A DNA stretch of 64,000 nucleotides, taken from the NCBI RefSeq assembly GCF_003428645.1, contig NZ_QVQH01000015.1, positions 47,355 to 111,354 on the forward strand. Reading direction: 5' to 3'. Below the pieces are notes generated by a model. The model was not told where the DNA came from. It saw only the letters and a list, made by a program, of their open reading frames with translations, and searched no databases. This document shows, piece by piece, positions 1-9,006 of the stretch (positions within the stretch are counted from its first letter, which is position 1; each line of letters begins with the position of its first letter). Source of the stretch: Geodermatophilus marinus (GTDB lineage: Bacteria > Actinomycetota > Actinomycetes > Mycobacteriales > Geodermatophilaceae). Both the position numbers and the translations under genes were made by a program.

Positions 1-147
1 GCGGCCAACCTGGCTGGCTACTGCACCACCGACCACCGCGGCAAGCACCAGGCCCCGGACTGGACCCACACCCAGCACCGGGACGGCACCCTCACCGTCA
101 CCACCCCCAGCGGCCTGACCGCCACCACCGACCCACCGCCCTACTGA
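1..147 (+). CDS. DUF222/HNH endonuclease family protein, C-terminal end (partial)
   Basis: Only the last 48 codons lie in the window, ending in TGA. The peptide contains NLAGYCTTDHRGKH and a PDWTHTQHRDGTLTV stretch, which resembles the tail that follows the HNH motif in DUF222-containing (13E12 repeat) proteins of actinobacteria. The HNH residues themselves lie upstream of the window. A second, complete member of the family is at 14883-16580. These proteins are multicopy in actinobacteria and their biological role is unclear. The family call rests on the C-terminal pattern only. Confidence 0.75.
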   Translation, partial: AANLAGYCTTDHRGKHQAPDWTHTQHRDGTLTVTTPSGLTATTDPPPY

Positions 148-178
148 GCAAGGCGCCAGGCCGGGGGACGCACGGGTG

Positions 179-258
179 TAGCACGTGCGGGACGGGCTCA
201 GCGCACCACCGACCGGGAGTAGCACGTGCGCTCCGGGCTCAGCGCACCACCGACCGGA
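179..258. repeat. 41-bp direct tandem duplication
   Basis: The block starting TAGCACGTGCG and running through CTCAGCGCACCACCGACCGG occurs at about 179-218 and again at 220-258, with a few mismatches. The second copy contains the stop codon and last codons of the minus-strand glycosyltransferase ending at 239, so the first copy is a duplicated fragment of that gene's 3' end. The rest of 148-238 shows nothing else. Confidence 0.8.
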
Positions 259-2113
259 ACAGCTCGACGAGGCGGTCGGTGTGCGCATCGAAGGTGTGCC
301 GCTCCCGGGTCGCGAGCGCGGCCGCGGCTCCCCGCCGGGTCGCCACCTCCTCGGCGAGGCCGGCGGCCACCTCGTCGGCCGATCGGTAGAACAGCCCGGT
401 CCCGTCACGACGCAGCACCCGCTCCACCGACACCGCGTGCCCGGGGTTGGCCTGCTGCAGGAGCGGCAGCCCGGCGGCGAGGCACACCGGGAGCCGGGCC
501 GGGGAGTTGAGGTCGTCCCAGACCGCCCGGCGCAGGTCACCGCCGTTGCTGCTGGCGAAGCGGTGCAGCCAGCCGGCGTCGTAGCGGGAGAGCACCCGCA
601 CCCAGTCCTCCGGTCCCACCGCTGGGTGCACGTGCACGAACCCCGGCGCTGCGGCGAGCGCGCGGTCCAGCCAGCCCGCCCACGCGCCCTTCGGTCCCGG
701 CGCCCGCACCTGCCCGTGCAGGTGCGTGTGCACCCCGCGCCGGGCGAGCTCCAGCACCCACTCCAGGTCCAGACCGGAGGGACGGCCCACGACCACCGCG
801 TGCGGCCGGCCGTCACGGTCGGACAGCTTCGCGGAGCGCGGGGCGTCCAACCAGTCCCGCGCGGGCAGGTCGCCGTCCAGGACGCCGAGCCGGGCGGGGT
901 CCACCCGGCCGGCCAGCGCGCGCGCGAACCAGTCGCGCTCCTCCTCGGTCGCCAGCAGGCAGGCGTCGGCGCCGCAGACCAGGTCGGCCAGCAGCGGCCA
1001 CTCGCCCCGGGCGACGCTGCGCTGCGGTGCCTCCTTGAACGTCCACACGAACGGCAGGGCCGGGAACGCCGACCGCACCGCGTGCGCGAACGGCACCGCA
1101 CGCCAGTTCAGCTGCGCCCACACCACGTCCGGGGCGAGCGCGGCCACCTCCTCCCGCCAGCGGTCCCGGTCCAGGTCCGGCACGTGCCCGAACGGCAGCG
1201 GCCCGACGGTGGCGTCGCCGAGGCCGTCCCGGGTCCACAGCCCGGTGAGCCGGTGCCCCCGCGCCGCCAGGGCCAGCACCCGCTCCGGGTTGAACGCCAG
1301 CTCCCCGACCAGCAGGACCGACAACCCGTCGTCCGCGGGCGGGTAGGAGCGCGCCCGGAACCGCGCGTAGCGCACCACCTCGTCGACCTCGCCGCCGTCG
1401 CTGGACGAGAACCGCAGCGGCCCGGGCACCCGGTACCGGCTGCGGAAGACGTTGAGCCCGCCGTCGAAGGCCTCGCGCAGCGCCCGGGACCGCTGCGCCG
1501 GGTGCCGCGTCCACGAGCAGGTGACCCGCCCGGTGCCGGCCGACCGGCCGCCCGAGCGGAGCCGGTCCCACATCAGCCGGGCCAGGTCGTCGGTCTCCAG
1601 CTCCGCCCGCTCCGTCCACCGGTCCGCCGTCCGAGGGTGCGCCACCTGCACGAGCTGCTCGTACGGCGTGCCCGACGGCTCCGCCAGGTCCGAGCAGGCG
1701 AGCGCCACGCCGGGCTCGGCGAGCGCCTCCAGCAGGGTTCCCAGGTGGTCCGGGAACCAGACGTCGTCGGCGGGCAGGTAGGCCACCACCGGGACGTCGA
1801 GGGCGTCGAGCCCGGCGTTGAGCGTGGCGCCCAGCCCCCGGTTGACCGGCTCCCGCACCAGTCGCATCCGCGGGTCGCCGACGGCGGACACCACGGCGGC
1901 CACCGCGGCGCCGTCCCGCGAGCCGTCATCGAGCACCAGGGCGGTCCAGTCGGCCACCAGCTGCGCGCGCAGCGACTCCAGGGCCCGCGGCAGGAAGGCA
2001 ACCTGGTCGTGCACCGGGACGAGGACCCCGGCCCGCACGCCACCGCCCCGCACGCCACCGCCCCGCACGCCACCGCCCCCCATGCCACCGTCCCTCACTC
2101 CACCGCCGCTCAC
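239..2113 (-). CDS. two-domain glycosyltransferase (GT2 N-terminal, GT4-like C-terminal)
   Basis: Predicted cytoplasmic sugar transferase of 624 aa for a surface polysaccharide or glycolipid. After a short repetitive leader (three GGGVR units) comes a GT-A/GT2 fold beginning AGVLVPVHDQ, with the nucleotide-binding VLDDGS segment and an ADD (DXD-like) motif in LPADDVWFPD. The second half, from about residue 290, looks like a GT-B enzyme with a C-terminal glycine-rich donor region. The GTG start at 2113 is chosen because it overlaps the TGA of the upstream glycosyltransferase by four bases (GTGA), indicating translational coupling. An upstream start would lengthen the low-complexity leader. Donor and acceptor cannot be told from sequence. 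Confidence 0.85.
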   Translation of the reverse strand: MSGGGVRDGGMGGGGVRGGGVRGGGVRAGVLVPVHDQVAFLPRALESLRAQLVADWTALVLDDGSRDGAAVAAVVSAVGDPRMRLVREPVNRGLGATLNAGLDALDVPVVAYLPADDVWFPDHLGTLLEALAEPGVALACSDLAEPSGTPYEQLVQVAHPRTADRWTERAELETDDLARLMWDRLRSGGRSAGTGRVTCSWTRHPAQRSRALREAFDGGLNVFRSRYRVPGPLRFSSSDGGEVDEVVRYARFRARSYPPADDGLSVLLVGELAFNPERVLALAARGHRLTGLWTRDGLGDATVGPLPFGHVPDLDRDRWREEVAALAPDVVWAQLNWRAVPFAHAVRSAFPALPFVWTFKEAPQRSVARGEWPLLADLVCGADACLLATEEERDWFARALAGRVDPARLGVLDGDLPARDWLDAPRSAKLSDRDGRPHAVVVGRPSGLDLEWVLELARRGVHTHLHGQVRAPGPKGAWAGWLDRALAAAPGFVHVHPAVGPEDWVRVLSRYDAGWLHRFASSNGGDLRRAVWDDLNSPARLPVCLAAGLPLLQQANPGHAVSVERVLRRDGTGLFYRSADEVAAGLAEEVATRRGAAAALATRERHTFDAHTDRLVELFRSVVR

Positions 2114-2115
2114 GT
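2041..2115 (-). repeat. 15-bp tandem repeat inside the glycosyltransferase 5' end
   Basis: About five head-to-tail 15-bp units of the form CACCGCCCCGCACGC (plus strand), the first two identical and the later ones diverging. On the coding strand each unit adds a five-residue block such as GGGVR, so copy-number change would keep the frame. The array ends at the coupled GTG start of the gene. Confidence 0.85.
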
Positions 2116-3318
2116 CACCGCCGCGACCGCCGGCAGCCCGCACACCCGCGCGTAGACCCCGGCGACCCGCCCGGCGAGCGCGGGCCACGCGTACGCCGCG
2201 GCCTGCTCCCGCGCCCCGGCCGCCAGCCGCGCCCGCAGCTGCGGGTCGCCCGCCAGCCGGTCGAGCGCGGCGGCCAGGGCGGCGACGTCCCCGGGCGGCA
2301 CCAGCAGCCCCGTCTCACCGTCCCGCACCACCTCGGGGATGCCGCCCACCGCGCTGGCCACCACCGGCAGCCCGGCGGCCATCGCCTCGGTGAGCACCGA
2401 GCCCATCTCCTCGTACGCCGACGGCAGCGCCAGCACGTCGAGCGCGGCCAGCACCCCCGGTACCCGTTCGTGCGGCACGAAGCCGGCCAGGGTGACGCGG
2501 CCGGACGCCGGGCTGTCCCGGACCGCCCGGCGGACCAGGCCGGCGTCCGGCCCGTCCCCGACCACGACCAGGGCGGCGGGGGCGCGCATGCGCCCGAAAG
2601 CCGCCACGAGCAGGTCGGCCCGCTTCTGCGGCGCCAGCCGCCCCACGTAGCCGATCCGCGGCCGGCCCACCGCAGGGAACGGGTCGGCGCCGACGCCGGT
2701 GAACAGCTCCGGTTCGAAGCCCGACGGGATCGTCGACACCCGCTCGGCGGGCACCCCGTCGGCCACCAGCGCCGCCGCGGCCCGCGCGGTGAGGACGACG
2801 ACCGCGTCGGCGCGCCGCAGCGCCGAGCGCTCGACCAGGCCGCCCAGCCGGCGCAGCAGCCGGGCCCGCGGGGAGCCGCCGGTGAGCGTGTGCCCCACGC
2901 TGCAGTGCACCGTCACCACGAGCGGGCAGCGGTGCCGCCGCGCGGCGAGGCGGGCCAGGGGGAGGGTCGCGAGGTCCTCGCCCTGGTGGGCGTGCACCAC
3001 GTCCACCGGCCGGGGCGGCCGGCGCAGCGCGACCGGCAGCGCGGCCAGCGCCCACAGCTGGCGCAGCCGGCGCACCGGCACCCCGGTGCGGTGCACGGTG
3101 GCGGCCCGCCCGAGGCGGTCGGTCCCGCGCGGCGCCGCGAGCCGCGAGGTCACCACCGTCTGGGTGTGGCCGGCGGCGTCCAGGCACCGGGTGAGCGAGG
3201 CCGTGTGGTTCTGCATGCCACCGATCGGGTCGAAGCGCGCCGCCCGCCCGTCGAGGTCCCCCGGCCCGGACGGCGGCTCGAAGACGCTGCACAGTCGCAG
3301 CACGTTGAGGGGGCGCAT
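2110..3318 (-). CDS. glycosyltransferase family 4 (GT-B)
   Basis: A 402-aa GT4 retaining glycosyltransferase. It opens MRPLNVLRLCSVFEPP and contains an acceptor-side GGMQNH loop, a VVDVVHAHQGED segment, a YVGRLAPQKR motif at the start of the donor domain and the E-X7-E region PSAYEEMGSVLTEAMA near residue 310. ATG at 3318 is preceded by GGGAGGT. It is the first gene of a two-gene minus-strand operon with the GT at 239-2113. It is divergent from the GT9 gene at 3412, and the 93-bp gap presumably carries both promoters. Likely part of surface glycan assembly; the sugar is unknown. Confidence 0.9.
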   Translation of the reverse strand: MRPLNVLRLCSVFEPPSGPGDLDGRAARFDPIGGMQNHTASLTRCLDAAGHTQTVVTSRLAAPRGTDRLGRAATVHRTGVPVRRLRQLWALAALPVALRRPPRPVDVVHAHQGEDLATLPLARLAARRHRCPLVVTVHCSVGHTLTGGSPRARLLRRLGGLVERSALRRADAVVVLTARAAAALVADGVPAERVSTIPSGFEPELFTGVGADPFPAVGRPRIGYVGRLAPQKRADLLVAAFGRMRAPAALVVVGDGPDAGLVRRAVRDSPASGRVTLAGFVPHERVPGVLAALDVLALPSAYEEMGSVLTEAMAAGLPVVASAVGGIPEVVRDGETGLLVPPGDVAALAAALDRLAGDPQLRARLAAGAREQAAAYAWPALAGRVAGVYARVCGLPAVAAVT

Positions 3319-3411
3319 CGGACCTCCCAGGGGCTGGTGGCTGCCGGGAGCGGGCAGGAACCGCAGTGAACCAGAGTTACGGGACGGCGGCGGGCGGGAA
3401 GGACCCGGCAG

Positions 3412-4494
3412 GTGCACGGCCCGCTCGCCGACCCCGCCACCCGCCGGGTGGCCCTCGTCCGGCTGCGCGTCGGCCTCGGCGACCTGCTCTGCTCGGCGCC
3501 CGCGCTGCACCGGCTCCGGGCCGCCCGGCCGGACCTCACCGTCACCCTGGTGACCTGGCCGGAGACGGCGCCGGTGGTCGAGCGGCTCGGCGGCGTCGAC
3601 GAGCTGCTGCCCTTCCCCGGCGCCGAGGGCATCCCCGAGCGGGCACCGGACCCCGCCGGCTGGGCCCCGTTCGTGGCCGCCGCCCGCGACCGCCGCTTCG
3701 ACCTGGCCCTGCAGGTCTACGGCGACCGCCCGGCGGCCAACCGGGTGACCGCCGCCCTCGGCGCCCGGCTCACCGGCGGCTTCGCCCCCACCGGCTGGGG
3801 TCCGCCGCCGGGCACGGGGCCGCTGCACCTGCGCTACCCGGTGCACCTGCACGAGGCCGAGCGGCACGTGCGGCTGCTCGAGCACCTCGGGCTGCCACGG
3901 CGCGAAGGCCGGCCCGCGGCCGGTCCCCCGGAACTGGCCTTCCCGCTGAGCCCGGCCGACGAGGCCGGGCACCGGGCCACCCTCGCCGCGCACGGCCTGG
4001 TGCCGGGTGGCTACGCCGTCCTGCACCCGGGCGCCTCCTCGCCGACCCGTCGCTGGCCGGCCGGGCGCTACGCCGAGGTCGGGGACGCGCTGGCCGCCGA
4101 GGGGCTGGCCGTGGTCGTCACCGGCGTGCCCGCCGAGCGGGAGGTCACCGCCGCGGTCGTCGCGGCCATGCGCGCGCCGGCCGTCGACCTCACCGGTGCC
4201 ACCGGCCTCGGCGGGCTGGCGGCGCTGCTGCGCGACAGCGCGTTGCTCGTCGGGAACGACACCGGCTCGGCGCACCTGGCGGCCGCCGTCGGGGCCCGCA
4301 GCGTCACGGTGTTCCTGCCCGGCGACCCCGTCCGCTGGGCCCACGCGGGGCCCCGGCACCGGGCGGTGGTCGCTGACGTGCCCTGCGCGCCGTGCCCGCA
4401 CCTCGAGTGCCCGATCGACTTCCGCTGCGCGGCCTCGGTGCGGCCCCGCGACGTGCTGGCCGCCGCCCGGGCCGTGGTCGGGGCACCCGCGTGA
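3412..4494 (+). CDS. glycosyltransferase family 9 (heptosyltransferase-like)
   Basis: A 360-aa GT9 protein. It has the family N-terminal pattern VALVRLRVGLGDLLCSAPAL, the mid-protein YAVLHPGASSPTRRWP donor-domain motif and the NDTGSAHLAAAVG motif near residue 285. Family members transfer heptose from ADP-heptose in Gram-negatives; actinobacterial homologues occur in glycan clusters and their substrate is not established. GTG start at 3412, no strong ribosome site. Its TGA overlaps the GTG of the following GT4 gene by four bases. A Cys-rich CAPCPHLECPIDFRC stretch lies near the C-terminus. Confidence 0.88.
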   Translation: MHGPLADPATRRVALVRLRVGLGDLLCSAPALHRLRAARPDLTVTLVTWPETAPVVERLGGVDELLPFPGAEGIPERAPDPAGWAPFVAAARDRRFDLALQVYGDRPAANRVTAALGARLTGGFAPTGWGPPPGTGPLHLRYPVHLHEAERHVRLLEHLGLPRREGRPAAGPPELAFPLSPADEAGHRATLAAHGLVPGGYAVLHPGASSPTRRWPAGRYAEVGDALAAEGLAVVVTGVPAEREVTAAVVAAMRAPAVDLTGATGLGGLAALLRDSALLVGNDTGSAHLAAAVGARSVTVFLPGDPVRWAHAGPRHRAVVADVPCAPCPHLECPIDFRCAASVRPRDVLAAARAVVGAPA

Positions 4495-5534
4495 GCGGGC
4501 GGGTCTCCCTCGTCTGCGACTCCGACGCCTGGGGCGGCGCCGAGGTCTACCTCACCCACCTGCTGCGGCGGGCCGCCGGGCTGGGCTGGACGGCGTCCCT
4601 GGTGGTCGCCGAACCCGTGGCCGCCGGCTTCGAGCGGGTCGTCCCCGCGGAGCGGACGGCGGTGGTGCCCCTCTCCCGGCACCGCGGCTCCGCGCCCGCC
4701 ACCCGGGCGGCCCTGGCCGGGCAGCGGCCCGACGTCGTCCTCGTCAACCTCGTCGACCCCGGCTCCAACGCCGCGGCCGCCGCCGCCGCGCTCACCGTCG
4801 CCCCCACCGTCGGGGTGCTGCACCTGGCCGGCGACACCGGGGAGGGCGAGCGGGGCCGGTACCTGGCCGGCGTGTACGGCGCCATGGCCGCGGTCCTCAC
4901 GCCCGCCGCGGGGGCCCGCGCCCAGCTGCGGGCCGACTACGGGGTGGACCGGGTGCACGTCGTGCCCAACGGCGTCGACGTCCCGGCCGACCCCGCGGGG
5001 CCGGCCGGGCACCCGGTGCCGCGGATCGGCGCGCTCGGCCGGCTCACCGCGCAGAAGGGCGTCGACGTCCTCCTCGACGCCGTGGGGCGGCTGGTGGGGG
5101 AGGGGACCGCCCTCGAGGTCGTCGTCGGCGGCGCGGGCCGCGACGGCGACCGGCTGCGGTCCGCGGCCCGCGGTCTGCCGGTCGCCTTCACCGGCTTCGT
5201 CACCGACGTCCGCGGCTTCCTCGCCGACCTGGACCTGTTCTGCCTGCCCTCGCGGCGGGAGGCCCTGCCGCTGGTGCTCCTCGAGGCGATGGCCGAGGGG
5301 CTGCCGTGCGTGGCGGCCGACGTGGGGGACGTCGCCGTCGCGGTGGGGCCGGACGCCGTCGTCGTCCCGCCGGGGGACCCCCGCGCCCTGGCCGCCGCCC
5401 TGCGCGACCTGCTCGCCGACCCGGCGGGCCGGGCCGGGCTGGGCCGGCGGGCCCGGCGCCGGGCGGAGACGTGCTCCGACGCGGCGGTCATGGCCGCGCG
5501 GACGTTCGCGCACCTGGCCGCGGCGCGCCGCTGA
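4491..5534 (+). CDS. glycosyltransferase family 4 (GT-B)
   Basis: A 347-aa GT4 enzyme. The N-terminus VSLVCDSDAWGGAEVYL carries the glycine loop, ALGRLTAQKGVDVLLDA marks the donor domain, and PSRREALPLVLLEAMAEG is the E-X7-E nucleotide-sugar site. The GTG start at 4491 overlaps the GT9 stop (GTGA), so the pair is translationally coupled. With the oppositely oriented GT4/GT2 pair it forms a four-gene divergent glycosyltransferase cluster. The gene ends just before a 12-bp tandem repeat. Confidence 0.9.
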   Translation: MSGRVSLVCDSDAWGGAEVYLTHLLRRAAGLGWTASLVVAEPVAAGFERVVPAERTAVVPLSRHRGSAPATRAALAGQRPDVVLVNLVDPGSNAAAAAAALTVAPTVGVLHLAGDTGEGERGRYLAGVYGAMAAVLTPAAGARAQLRADYGVDRVHVVPNGVDVPADPAGPAGHPVPRIGALGRLTAQKGVDVLLDAVGRLVGEGTALEVVVGGAGRDGDRLRSAARGLPVAFTGFVTDVRGFLADLDLFCLPSRREALPLVLLEAMAEGLPCVAADVGDVAVAVGPDAVVVPPGDPRALAAALRDLLADPAGRAGLGRRARRRAETCSDAAVMAARTFAHLAAARR

Positions 5535-5545
5535 ACAGCCGCGCG

Positions 5546-5581
5546 AACCGCCGCGTGGGCCGCCGCGTGGACCGCCGCGTG
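5546..5581. repeat. three 12-bp tandem repeats
   Basis: Three consecutive copies of NNCCGCCGCGTG (AACCGCCGCGTG, GGCCGCCGCGTG, GACCGCCGCGTG) just downstream of the glycosyltransferase stop. No gene overlaps them. They probably arose by replication slippage. Confidence 0.8.
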
Positions 5582-5683
5582 TGCCGGGCACGGCGGTGGG
5601 GCACCGCAGGGGCGCGCGGACACGGGCAGGAGCTGGATGCTGTCCCCACCCACGACCACCGCGCAGCGACCCGGGAGGACCCC

Positions 5684-7105
5684 ATGGCCATCGCCACCGT
5701 GAACCCCGCCACCGGCGAGACCCTGCAGACCTTCGACGAGCTCTCCGAGGAGGCCGTCGAGGAGCGCATCGCCCGGGCCGCGGCCGCCTTCGCGACCTAC
5801 CGGCTGACCTCGCCGCAGGAGCGGGCCGGCTGGCTGCGCTCGGCCGCCGACGTCCTCGACGCCGATGCCAAGGCCGTCGCCGAGCTGATGACGACCGAGA
5901 TGGGCAAGGCGCTGGCCGCCGCCGAGGCCGAGGTGGCCAAGTGCGCCAAGGCGCTGCGCTACTACGCCGAGCACGGCGAGCGGATGCTCGAGCCGCAGCG
6001 CGCCGACGCCGAGGCGGTGGGCGCGACCGAGGCCTACCTCGTGCACCAGCCCCTCGGCGTCGTCCTCGCGGTCATGCCGTGGAACTTCCCGCTCTGGCAG
6101 GCCATGCGCTTCGCCGCGCCGGCCCTCATGGCCGGCAACGTCGGGCTGCTCAAGCACGCCAGCAACGTCCCGCAGACCGCCCTCTACCTCGAGGAGCTCT
6201 TCCGCAAGGCCGGCTTCCCGGACGACGTCTTCCAGACCCTGCTCATCGGGTCCTCGGCCGTCGAGCGGGTCGTCCGCGACGACCGGGTGGTGGCCGCCAC
6301 CCTCACCGGGAGCAACGCGGCCGGCCAGGCGGTCGCCCGGGTCGCCGGGGACGTCATCAAGAAGACCGTGCTCGAGCTCGGCGGCAGCGACCCGTTCATC
6401 GTCATGCCGTCGGCCGACCTGGACAAGGCGGCCGAGGTCGCCGTCACCGCGCGCTGCCAGAACAACGGGCAGAGCTGCATCGCCGCCAAGCGGTTCCTCG
6501 TGCACGCCGACGTCGCCGAGGAGTTCACCCGGCTCTTCGCCGACAAGCTCGCCGCCCTCACCGTCGGCGACCCCATGGAGCGGGGCACCCAGGTGGGCCC
6601 GCTGGCCACCGAGTCCGGCCGCGACGACGTCGAGCGCTACGTGCAGGACGCCGTCGACAAGGGCGCCACCGTGGTCACCGGCGGCACGCGGGTCGACCGG
6701 CCGGGCTGGTTCTACGCGCCGACCCTGGTCACCGGTGTGACCCCCGACATGGACCTGTACTCCGAGGAGGTGTTCGGCCCGGTGGCGGCGCTGTTCACCG
6801 TCGCCGACCTCGACGAGGCGCTGCGCATCGCCAACGACCACGTCTACGGACTGGGCGCCAACCTGTGGAGCGAGGACGAGGACGAGCGGGCCCGCTTCAT
6901 CCGGGACGTGCAGTCCGGCATGGCCTTCGTCAACGGGATGGTCACCAGCTACCCGGAGCTGCCTTTCGGCGGGGTGAAGCAGAGCGGCTACGGCCGCGAG
7001 CTGACCGAGCTCGGCATGTTCGAGTTCACCAACGCCAAGACCGTGTGGATCGGCCCGTCGAGCAGCCGGCAGGCCGAGGGCGACACCAGCACGGCCAGCG
7101 AGTGA
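5684..7105 (+). CDS. NAD(P)-dependent aldehyde dehydrogenase, succinate-semialdehyde type
   Basis: A 473-aa aldehyde dehydrogenase superfamily enzyme, predicted to oxidise succinate semialdehyde to succinate or a related small aldehyde in the cytoplasm. Seen directly: the PWNFPLWQAMRF motif, the general-base motif LELGGSDPF with Glu231, the nucleophile motif NNGQSCIAAKR with Cys265, and the C-terminal PFGGVKQSGYGRE. Length and opening (MAIATVNPATGE) match the GabD family. ATG at 5684 follows GGGAGGA. A reductase-like gene follows closely on the same strand. Exact substrate preference is inferred. Confidence 0.93.
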   Translation: MAIATVNPATGETLQTFDELSEEAVEERIARAAAAFATYRLTSPQERAGWLRSAADVLDADAKAVAELMTTEMGKALAAAEAEVAKCAKALRYYAEHGERMLEPQRADAEAVGATEAYLVHQPLGVVLAVMPWNFPLWQAMRFAAPALMAGNVGLLKHASNVPQTALYLEELFRKAGFPDDVFQTLLIGSSAVERVVRDDRVVAATLTGSNAAGQAVARVAGDVIKKTVLELGGSDPFIVMPSADLDKAAEVAVTARCQNNGQSCIAAKRFLVHADVAEEFTRLFADKLAALTVGDPMERGTQVGPLATESGRDDVERYVQDAVDKGATVVTGGTRVDRPGWFYAPTLVTGVTPDMDLYSEEVFGPVAALFTVADLDEALRIANDHVYGLGANLWSEDEDERARFIRDVQSGMAFVNGMVTSYPELPFGGVKQSGYGRELTELGMFEFTNAKTVWIGPSSSRQAEGDTSTASE

Positions 7106-7155
7106 CCGGTCCGGCGGGAGGAGGCGGTCCGGACGGGTCCGGTGTAACGACGTCC

Positions 7156-8091
7156 GTGCGGGCGGTCCGCTACGGCGGGCCGGAGGTCCTGACCCTCGCC
7201 GAGGAGCCGGTGCCCGAGCCCGGCCCCGGCGAGGCACGGGTGCGGGTCCGGGCGGCCGGGGTGAACCCGGCCGACTGGAAGACCTACAGCGGCGCCTTCG
7301 GCACCGATCCGGCCCGCCTGCCGCTGCGGCTGGGCTTCGAGGCCGCCGGCGTGGTCACCGCGGTGGGGGAGGGCGCCGCGGGGCCGGCCGGCCCGCTCGC
7401 GGTCGGCGACGAGGTCATCGGTTTCCGGCTCTCCGGCGCCTACGCCTCCGACGTCGTCGCCCCCGGGTCGGCGTTCGTCCCGAAGCCGGCCGGGCTCTCC
7501 TTCGAGGCGGCCGGCGGCCTCATGCTCGCCGGCGCCACCGCGGTGCACGCGCTCACCGCCACCGGCGTCGGGGAGGGCGACACGGTGCTGGTGCACGGCG
7601 CGTCCGGCGGGGTGGGGCAGATGGTGGTCCAGCTCGCCCGGGCCCGCGGCGCGCGGGTGGTCGGCACCGCGGGGGAGGCGAGCGCGGACGTCGTCCGGCG
7701 GCTCGGCGGCGAGCCGGTCCGCTACGGCGCGGGGCTGGCCGACCGGGTGCGCGACCTCGCGCCCGGCGGCGTCGACGCCGCGGTCGACACCGTCGGCGCC
7801 GACGAGGCGGTCGACGTCTCGCTCGCCCTGGTGCCCGACCGCGGCCGCATCGCCACGATCGCCGCCTTCGAGCGGGGCGCCGCGGAGGGGATCCGGGTGC
7901 TCGGCGGCGGCCCCGGTGCCGACCCCGGCACCGAGCTGCGCGACGCGGCCCGCCCCGAACTCGCCCGGCTGGCCGGCGAGGGCCGGCTGGTCGTGGCGGT
8001 GGCCGCCACCTTCTCGCTCGCCGAGGCCGCCGAGGCGCACCGGCTGGGCATGCAGGGCCATACCCACGGCAAGATCGTGCTCGTGCCCTAG
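7156..8091 (+). CDS. NADP-dependent quinone oxidoreductase-like MDR protein
   Basis: A 311-aa medium-chain dehydrogenase/reductase of the zinc-lacking quinone oxidoreductase type. It opens MRAVRYGGPEVLTL, has the GVNPADWK substrate-domain motif, a Rossmann loop VLVHGASGGVGQMVVQLA near residue 150, and none of the structural zinc cysteines of alcohol dehydrogenases. GTG at 7156 is chosen because the protein then begins like its family. An in-frame GTG at 7102 overlapping the upstream TGA (GTGA) would add 18 glycine/proline-rich residues and is a real alternative. The GGAGGAGG at about 7118-7126 fits neither start well. Confidence 0.85.
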   Translation: MRAVRYGGPEVLTLAEEPVPEPGPGEARVRVRAAGVNPADWKTYSGAFGTDPARLPLRLGFEAAGVVTAVGEGAAGPAGPLAVGDEVIGFRLSGAYASDVVAPGSAFVPKPAGLSFEAAGGLMLAGATAVHALTATGVGEGDTVLVHGASGGVGQMVVQLARARGARVVGTAGEASADVVRRLGGEPVRYGAGLADRVRDLAPGGVDAAVDTVGADEAVDVSLALVPDRGRIATIAAFERGAAEGIRVLGGGPGADPGTELRDAARPELARLAGEGRLVVAVAATFSLAEAAEAHRLGMQGHTHGKIVLVP

Positions 8092-8102
8092 GCCGGGGGC
8101 GC

Positions 8103-8954
8103 TCAGACCTCCTCGACGGGGAAGGTCCGGGACGGGGTCACGACCTCCTCCTGCGCCTCCACCAGCAGGATCTCCCGCGACCCGGCGTCCTCGGTGGCCT
8201 TGAGCAGGCCGTACACCGAGGCCGCCGCCCGCTCCAGCGCGGTGCCGGCGTCGCGGGTGTCCAGCCAGTGCGCCAGGAAGAGCGCGGCGATCGCGTCGCC
8301 GGCGCCGTTGACCGAGACCCCCAGCCGCGGGGTCCGCACGCGGTGGTGCCGCCCGCCCTCGCTGGCCAGCAGGTCGACGGCGCCGTCCGGGGTGTCGTCG
8401 GTGACCAGCGAGGTGGTCAGCACGACGCGCGGGCCGAGCGCCTGGACGGCGGCCACCGCGTCGCGCACCGACGCCAGCGACCGGGTCTCCGCGCCGGCGA
8501 GCAGGTCGAGCTCGAAGTGGTTGGGGGTGACCACGTCGGCGGCGGGGACGGCGACCTCCCGCATGAACTCCGGGATCCCGGGCCGCACGAACACCCCCCG
8601 GCCGACGTCGCCGGTGACCGGGTCGCAGCAGTAGACCGCGGCGGGGTTGGCCTCCTGCACCCGCCGGACCGTGCCGACGACGGCGTGCCCGATGTCGGCC
8701 GAGCCGAGGTACCCCGACAGCACCGCGTCGGCGCCGCCCAGCACCCCGCGCTCGGCGATGCCGTCGACCACCTCCTCGATGGCGGGGCCGTCGAAGACCC
8801 GCCCGCGCCAGGCGCCGTAACCGGTGTGGTTGGAGAACTGCACGGTGTGCACCGGCCACACCTCGATGCCGAGGCGCTGCAGGGGGAAGACGGCCGAGGA
8901 GTTGCCGACGTGACCGTAGGCGACGTGCGACTGGACGGAGAGGACGGCGACCAT
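8103..8954 (-). CDS. pdxY: pyridoxal kinase
   Basis: A 283-aa ribokinase-fold enzyme that phosphorylates pyridoxal (vitamin B6 salvage). Diagnostic stretches: VLSVQSHVAYGHVGN at the N-terminus, FSNHTGYGAW, LSGYLGSADIG, DVVTPNHFEL in mid-protein and the anion-hole motif VSVNGAGDAIAALF with the catalytic Asp near residue 223. Starts with ATG. It ends convergently 11 bp from the reductase at 8091. Confidence 0.95.
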   Translation of the reverse strand: MVAVLSVQSHVAYGHVGNSSAVFPLQRLGIEVWPVHTVQFSNHTGYGAWRGRVFDGPAIEEVVDGIAERGVLGGADAVLSGYLGSADIGHAVVGTVRRVQEANPAAVYCCDPVTGDVGRGVFVRPGIPEFMREVAVPAADVVTPNHFELDLLAGAETRSLASVRDAVAAVQALGPRVVLTTSLVTDDTPDGAVDLLASEGGRHHRVRTPRLGVSVNGAGDAIAALFLAHWLDTRDAGTALERAAASVYGLLKATEDAGSREILLVEAQEEVVTPSRTFPVEEV

Positions 8955-9006
8955 GCGCAGAACGGTCGCACAGCGGCCACACGCTCTTCGAAGGCCCTCC
9001 GCCCGA

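Noticed and set aside
4068..5591. Long minus-strand frames opposite the glycosyltransferases, and similar frames opposite most genes
   Set aside because: Low-complexity Arg/Gly/Pro translations with no domains; explained by third-position GC bias of the genes on the other strand.
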